In this document: positions 33,188 through 37,768 of the stretch, piece after piece | How positions within the stretch are numbered: the stretch's first letter is position 1 | Layout of the letters: the number at the start of each line of letters is the position of its first letter | From: Candidatus Jettenia ecosi | GTDB lineage: Bacteria > Planctomycetota > Brocadiia > Brocadiales > Brocadiaceae | DNA length: 37,768 bases | Assembly: GCA_005524015.1 (NCBI GenBank) | Contig: SULG01000027.1 | Coordinates: 1 to 37,768 of the forward strand | Reading direction: 5' to 3' | Program-made: the position numbers and the translations under genes | The notes under the pieces: generated by a model | Seen by the model: the letters and a program-made list of their open reading frames with translations, nothing else | Database searches by the model: none | Told to the model about the DNA's origin: nothing

Positions 33188-34888
33188 ATGATGAGTATCC
33201 GTACAAAACTTATCCTCTTTATAAGCACACTGATAATCATTATTGGAGCGCTCAGTTGTCTCTTCTTCCTTGTCAATTCGAAAAAGCAGCAAGAAGATGC
33301 ACTGAGAAGGTTCGGTATTTCTCTTATTATGCTGTTTGCCCAGGATGACGAGGTCAAACATGCGTTGAGTTACACACAACCTGCATTCTTAGACACCCCT
33401 ATTAAAAGAATAAAGGCGCTTGATACCGAAGGGGAAATTGGTTATCTGCGTATATCAAATACTCAAAAAATTATGGTTGAAGAAAAAGCCCCCTGGATTA
33501 CTGCTGATATGGGAAAAATTCCTACAGGAGATACTATTCAGAATCCTGGCATATCGTTTACCAATCGGATGTGGACAAGAGGCGGCATACGGCACATTGA
33601 TTCTTCCCGGAACCCTGATGTATTGATCACGAATAACATCGTTATCTCTTTAATACATGAATTTTACGATTTTTCACTTCCTATCATTGAGAAACATACA
33701 TTTTCAGAGGAAGAATTTGCCGCACAGATCTTAGGTGATGCTGATGTCGTTAAAGAAGATAGACACATTCTGGGATTTGTACAAATCGGATTATCCCGGC
33801 ATAAGTTACACGAAAGGATTCATGCAATCGTTCGAAGAAGCATTATTCCCATAGGGATAACAATCATTGCAGGAGGAGTGTGTATTACCTTCTTTCTCAC
33901 CAAATACATTATTTCTCCAATAAAACACATGGCAAATATCACACTCGACATCGCAAAAGGAAATCTTACCCGTACGGTAGATATTCGTTCTAAAGACGAA
34001 ATTGGTCAATTATCTATAAATTTTAATCAAATGACCAATGCCCTGAAGAATTCCTATGATGAAAAAGAAAAAATTATGGTACAACTACGGGAACATATTA
34101 CTAATTTATTTCAAACAAACAAAGAACTAACGAAAATAAATGAACAATTAAACGATGCGCAGGAACGTTTGGTGCGTTCAGAGAAATTGGCTGCCATTGG
34201 TAAATTAGCATCGGGCATTGGACATGAACTGAGAAATCCGCTCAGTTGCATTAAAAATGCACTTTTCATTATAAGAAAAAAACCCTTACCTATCGGGATG
34301 TTGCCTGATAATCAAAGAATAAACCAATTAATAGAAATTGTTGAAAAAGAGACTGAACGAAGTATAAAAATCGTGAATGATTTACTGGAATTTTCAAGAA
34401 CCACAAAACCTACCGTGTCCCCTACAAATATTCATTCTCTTATTGAATCTTCTTTCTCAAGACTTACTATCCCTGAAAAAATTAAACGAACTGTGCGTAT
34501 AGAGGAACCTCTACCATTAATACCTGTTGATGCAACCCAAATTGAACAGGTATTTATTAACCTGATTCAAAATGCGTGTGATGCTATGCCTATGGGTGGA
34601 CTCTTAACCATTCATGTACAAAAAGAAAACAGTTCTTTAACCGTTACCTTTACCGATACCGGATATGGTATTCCCGATACTATTAAAAATAAGATATTTG
34701 ACCCTCTTTTTACTACAAAGCCGAAAGGGATGGGATTAGGGTTGGCTATCAGCTTCAATATTATACAAAGACATGGTGGAAATATTGACTTAAAGAGTAA
34801 AGAAGGGGAAGGTACCAGTTTTATTGTTACATTACCTACAGAAAAGGCCGATGGAACAAAAACACAGACAACAACATACGTTACTTAA
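33188..34888 (+). CDS. Sensor histidine kinase
   Basis: A 566-residue membrane kinase. Membrane segments at about 8-28 and 215-238 flank an extracytoplasmic sensor domain of about 185 residues with no family I recognise. A HAMP domain follows (SPIKHMANITLDIAKGNL, about 243-295), then a coiled coil, the HisKA domain with His346 in GIGHELRNPLS, and the HATPase domain with the N box (NLIQNACDAMP, about 457-467), G1 (DTGYGIPD) and G2 (KGMGLGLAIS). It presumably phosphorylates the response regulator encoded 52 bases downstream. The preceding binding protein may present its signal. Confidence 0.93.
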   Translation: MMSIRTKLILFISTLIIIIGALSCLFFLVNSKKQQEDALRRFGISLIMLFAQDDEVKHALSYTQPAFLDTPIKRIKALDTEGEIGYLRISNTQKIMVEEKAPWITADMGKIPTGDTIQNPGISFTNRMWTRGGIRHIDSSRNPDVLITNNIVISLIHEFYDFSLPIIEKHTFSEEEFAAQILGDADVVKEDRHILGFVQIGLSRHKLHERIHAIVRRSIIPIGITIIAGGVCITFFLTKYIISPIKHMANITLDIAKGNLTRTVDIRSKDEIGQLSINFNQMTNALKNSYDEKEKIMVQLREHITNLFQTNKELTKINEQLNDAQERLVRSEKLAAIGKLASGIGHELRNPLSCIKNALFIIRKKPLPIGMLPDNQRINQLIEIVEKETERSIKIVNDLLEFSRTTKPTVSPTNIHSLIESSFSRLTIPEKIKRTVRIEEPLPLIPVDATQIEQVFINLIQNACDAMPMGGLLTIHVQKENSSLTVTFTDTGYGIPDTIKNKIFDPLFTTKPKGMGLGLAISFNIIQRHGGNIDLKSKEGEGTSFIVTLPTEKADGTKTQTTTYVT

Positions 34889-34940
34889 AAATTGATGGCA
34901 ACTATAGCTTTTCTTAAAACTTAATATACAGATACCTAAT

Positions 34941-36088
34941 ATGGCACATGAAGCATTGAATAAAATTTGTATCATGCTGGTGGATGATGATTCCTCCGTC
35001 TTACAAACAACTGCAATAATTTTAGAAGAAGAAAGCTATACTATTGTAACTTGCAGTGGAGGAAAAGAGGCTATCGGTAAATTGAATGACACGATCTTTA
35101 CGGTACTACTCGACATCAATATGCCGGATATGTCTGGCCTGGAAGTTTTTGAGATTATGAAATCGAGAAACCAATACCTTCCCATCATTTTTCATACAGG
35201 CTATGGTGAGAAAGAAAGAAGAACTGATATCCGTAAACATTTCCGGCCACATGCTTATGTGGTTAAGGGCAGCGACCCGGAGCAATTACTCGATACCGTT
35301 GCTGGCGCTGTCGAATCGTACAAGAATATCCTGGAAAATGTTGCCTTAAACAATGCCCTTAAGGAGCGAAACGCATTAATTGAGGAATTCAACCGTTCCC
35401 TGGAAGATAAGGTAAAAAGGCAGGTGGAAGAAATTCAAAGAACAAGCCGCCTGAAAAGGTATGTCTCTCCGCAAATTGCTGACACTATCATCTCGAGCGG
35501 AAGCGATAAATATCTGATTAGCGCCCGAAAATTGTTGACAATATGTTTTGCCGATCTAAAAGGTTTTACCGAAGCCAGCGAAAGCATGGAACCAGAGGAT
35601 ACGGTAAACTTATTAAATGAATATTTCGCAGAAATGACCACCATCATTTTCCGGTACGGAGGTACACTTGATAAATTCATGGGAGATGGTATCCTTATTT
35701 TTTTGGTGATCCCATCTACTGTGACGATCATGATCAAAAGGCAGTCAGAATGGCTATCGATATGCGCGATAAAGTACAGGAGTTGCGGAAAAACTGGCTT
35801 AAGAATGGCTGCAATATTGATATATGCTTCGGTATAAATACCGGATATGTCACGGTTGGAAATGTCGGATCATCAATCCAAATGAACTACACCGTTATAG
35901 GTCACAGGGTTAATATTGCTCACAGACTCCAATTGGAAGCGAGAGCAGGGCAAATCTTAATCACAGCGCGTACACTTGCAGGAATAGAAAATCTGGTAGA
36001 AACAGAGGAAATAAAAAATGTAAAACTCAAGGGAATTATTAAGCCTATAAATGTATATAATGTAATAAGATACAAGAAGGTTCTATAA
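34941..36088 (+). pseudogene. Response regulator fused to a class III nucleotide cyclase, frameshifted
   Basis: An N-terminal receiver domain (phospho-acceptor Asp58 in LLDINMPDMSG, acidic pocket 15-17, Lys109) and a coiled-coil linker (about 125-172) lead into a class III adenylate/guanylate cyclase domain. Metal-binding Asp204 (CFADLKGFT) and Asp248 (KFMGDGIL) are in the first frame. At the T run 35698-35704 the frame breaks: the first frame runs to 35837 with unrelated sequence, while the cyclase continues in the +2 frame (GINTGYVTVGNVGS, YTVIGHRVNIAHRLQ) to 36088. One extra T would restore a 382-residue protein. It may be a sequencing error, a true lesion, or a slippage site. The ATP/GTP-specifying region reads IGHRVN where IGDTVN is common. 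Third gene of the module. Confidence 0.85.
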
Positions 36089-36267
36089 TCATTTCACCCC
36101 TTCGGGGTTATTTTCCTGTGGTTGTACATTCTATAATCATGACAGCCCTTGTGGCTTAGAGATTGTCTGAAAAGGTGGAGCAGTGTATTTTCTTTGTTTC
36201 ATTCACCCTGTCCTTTAATTGCGTGGGAAATATTCGGGTGAATGAAGTGAGTCTACAACCATAACAT

Positions 36268-36347
36268 GTCATTGTGAGGGTTTTCTCCGAAGCAATCTCT
36301 TTTGAAAATGCTCAGGGGATTGCTTCAGAAAAAACCCTCACAATGAC
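36268..36347. repeat. Hairpin element, CATTGTGAGGG family
   Basis: Left arm GTCATTGTGAGGGTTTTCTC then GAAGCAATC; right arm GATTGCTTC then GAAAAAACCCTCACAATGAC. Arms of about 32 bases with few mismatches around a short loop. Related elements are common in many bacterial genomes. Confidence 0.75.
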
Positions 36348-36647
36348 GATAAGAGAGACGATCTTTCGTCTCTTGAGTATAAATACAGAAAAGGGAACTT
36401 TTCAGACATTCTCTGAGATTATCTTATCTTTAGTCAAATACATATGATTTTAGAAATGTAAGCGCCAGAACTAGGACTTACAATCAAGGATTCTCCAAGA
36501 ACTTTTCGAAATATAGATTTTTTGGTTATTTATTCTCTCTGTAACGACCTCTTTATTCAATGCCGTGCCGTATGCCGGTAAAAGCCTGATCTCTTTTGCC
36601 ATTTTCTCATCTTAAAGGGATAAAATGATTATTGGATGAGAACGATT

Positions 36648-36675
36648 GTAGAAACGCAAGATTTTGCGTCTCTAC
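36648..36675. repeat. Short palindromic repeat, GTAGAGACG family
   Basis: Arms GTAGAAACGCAAG and TTTTGCGTCTCTAC with a single mismatch. Confidence 0.75.
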
Positions 36676-36965
36676 GTTACCCAATCCCGAAGGGATGTTA
36701 TGATTATAGCAAAAAACAGAAAAAAGCCCTTAAACCCCGAAGGGGTGATATAGGGGAAACCTGTGTTGATATATCATCCCTTCGGCATTTGATGGTATGG
36801 TAATATTTTCTCTAGCATCATTTCGCCCCTTCAGGGTTGTTCATATCTACAATCATGTCAGCCCTTCGGGCTTGAAGTATCGTAATTAATGATTGAAACT
36901 GAATGGTATATATCGGAGAAGAAGCGTGTGCTTGTCTGGCTGTTTGAGAATGGAGAATTCAAAAA

Positions 36966-37676
36966 TCAGGTATTGATATTCAACCGTTTCGATATCACAT
37001 CCATAAGATTTTTTGATATGTCTTGTTTGGTCTCACATTCAGCTTTAATTTCTTTATGAGAGTCAATCAAATAAGCACGATGTTTATCCCCTCCAATCTC
37101 ATCCTGATTATTAGCTACAACAAAGTCCGTACCACTCTCTATCATTGAGGCATATGCCCTTTCAATAAGCTCATCTCCCGATAGACCTACTTCTAACTTA
37201 AACCCTATTAAAAGAGTATCTGGCCACACTGATCGTATGAGTTTTATCACCTTTGGTGTTTTTGTTAAATGTATTGTTAGTTTATCCCTGCGAGAAGATA
37301 GTTTACCTTCACTATGCTTTTCAGGAATATAATCCAGCACCGCCATAGCATGTATAATAGCATCAAATGACTCTCCTTTTAAGCTTTCCTGAATCGTCAT
37401 TATCAGATCTTCAATTGTCTCAATCTCAATAAGGGTAAGGCGGCAAGCATATTCTTTACTCAATAATGCGCTATCGGGGATTATACTTCCCGTTCCATAA
37501 ACAAAGGTAACCAAAGCATTCCTTTTGAGAGCTTCGGTTGCAACAACCGCTCCCAACTTACCGGTAGATTTATTACTAATATATCTTACAGCATCTATAT
37601 AGCCTCTCATCGGTCCGGAAGTTATCATGATACTTTTTCCTTCCAGATCACCATATCCTTTATACTTTTCCACCAT
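36966..37676 (-). CDS. coaB: Phosphopantothenate-cysteine ligase-like protein (stand-alone CoaB)
   Basis: A 236-residue DFP/CoaB-family protein. CoaB joins cysteine to 4'-phosphopantothenate using CTP (or ATP) in coenzyme A synthesis. Motifs: MITSGPMRGYIDAVRYISNK (about residues 17-36) with STGKLG, then AMAVLDYIP (about 110-118), and FKLEVG. The usual bacterial protein is fused to the CoaC decarboxylase; here no CoaC domain is encoded, so either CoaC is elsewhere or this is a paralogue with another role. The TSGGTxExID form of the first motif reads TSGPMRGYID, a variant. A neighbouring gene beyond the window edge could be coaC. Confidence 0.75.
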   Translation of the reverse strand: MVEKYKGYGDLEGKSIMITSGPMRGYIDAVRYISNKSTGKLGAVVATEALKRNALVTFVYGTGSIIPDSALLSKEYACRLTLIEIETIEDLIMTIQESLKGESFDAIIHAMAVLDYIPEKHSEGKLSSRRDKLTIHLTKTPKVIKLIRSVWPDTLLIGFKLEVGLSGDELIERAYASMIESGTDFVVANNQDEIGGDKHRAYLIDSHKEIKAECETKQDISKNLMDVISKRLNINT

Positions 37677-37768
37677 CGAACCTAACTCTTAATCCCCTTC
37701 TATAGTATTAACCTGTAAAAACTTCTTTTTTTGTAAGTTTTTCTTTGTGTCCTTTGTGTAAAACTTTG

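Larger units (their letters stand above)
36089..36965. repeat. 877-base repeat-rich gene-free region
   Basis: Contains a CCCCTTCGGGGTT unit near 36096 followed by ATCATGACAGCCCTTGTGG, a related unit near 36822-36875 (CCCCTTCAGGGTT, then ATCATGTCAGCCCTTCGGG), inverted forms near 36690 and 36740, a long hairpin at 36268-36347 and GTAGAGACG-type palindromes at about 36352 and 36648. No ORF is supported. Confidence 0.7.

Overview
The window is a moderately AT-rich bacterial chromosome segment with Gram-negative envelope genes (TonB-dependent receptor, lipoproteins, MltA, an amidase) and an unusually dense load of short palindromic repeats between, and sometimes inside, genes. My best guess is a planctomycete of the anammox type (Brocadiales). 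This is inference from gene style, the hemerythrin and cysteine-rich proteins, and repeat content; no rRNA or other phylogenetic marker is present.

Layout. Positions 1-384 carry a MITE-like repeat and a structured leader, followed by a HAD phosphatase (385-1038, +). From about 17200 down to 1265 every gene lies on the minus strand and forms a cobalt/cobalamin region. A promoter, a cobalamin riboswitch and a terminator lead into cbiM, a cbiN-like gene, cbiQ, cbiO, cobD and cbiP. Next come two tandem cobalamin riboswitches separated by an intrinsic terminator, then a BtuB-like TonB-dependent receptor, a DUF4430 (transcobalamin-like) secreted protein, an exported and membrane-anchored CobN-family chelatase, a MotA/TolQ/ExbB-type proton channel protein and a DUF2149 protein. 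The first block imports cobalt and makes late corrinoid intermediates. The second looks like a PMF-energised outer-membrane/periplasmic corrinoid or tetrapyrrole capture and chelatase system, similar in gene content to the Bacteroidetes hmu (haem) operon but under cobalamin-riboswitch control.

The middle of the window (17495-19998, +) has a lipoprotein MltA, then a hemerythrin-domain protein translationally coupled to a small conserved-cysteine protein, closed by a terminator. On the minus strand, 25460-20616 holds an EEP-family nuclease/phosphatase-like protein that lacks its metal-binding Glu, a putative lipoprotein, a large unrecognised 872-residue protein and a small unrecognised protein. 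A glycoside-hydrolase-like gene follows at 26440 (+), then ykgJ-like/gcvT/gcvH (minus), a small membrane coiled-coil protein, a rhomboid protease and a lipoprotein amidase.

The right part (32189-36088, +) is a signalling module: an ABC-type periplasmic binding protein, a sensor histidine kinase, and a response regulator fused to a class III nucleotide cyclase. The cyclase reading frame is broken by one base at a T homopolymer. About 880 bp of repeats then separate it from a stand-alone CoaB-like gene (36966-37676, minus).

Repeats are a theme. At least ten copies of a C/G-rich palindrome occur, two of them inside the cobN-like coding sequence and one supplying a ribosome-binding site. Two copies of a ~170-200 bp MITE-like element occur, one inside the cbi operon and the other carrying a second repeat nested in it. 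A further repeat appears to be inserted in a riboswitch stem.
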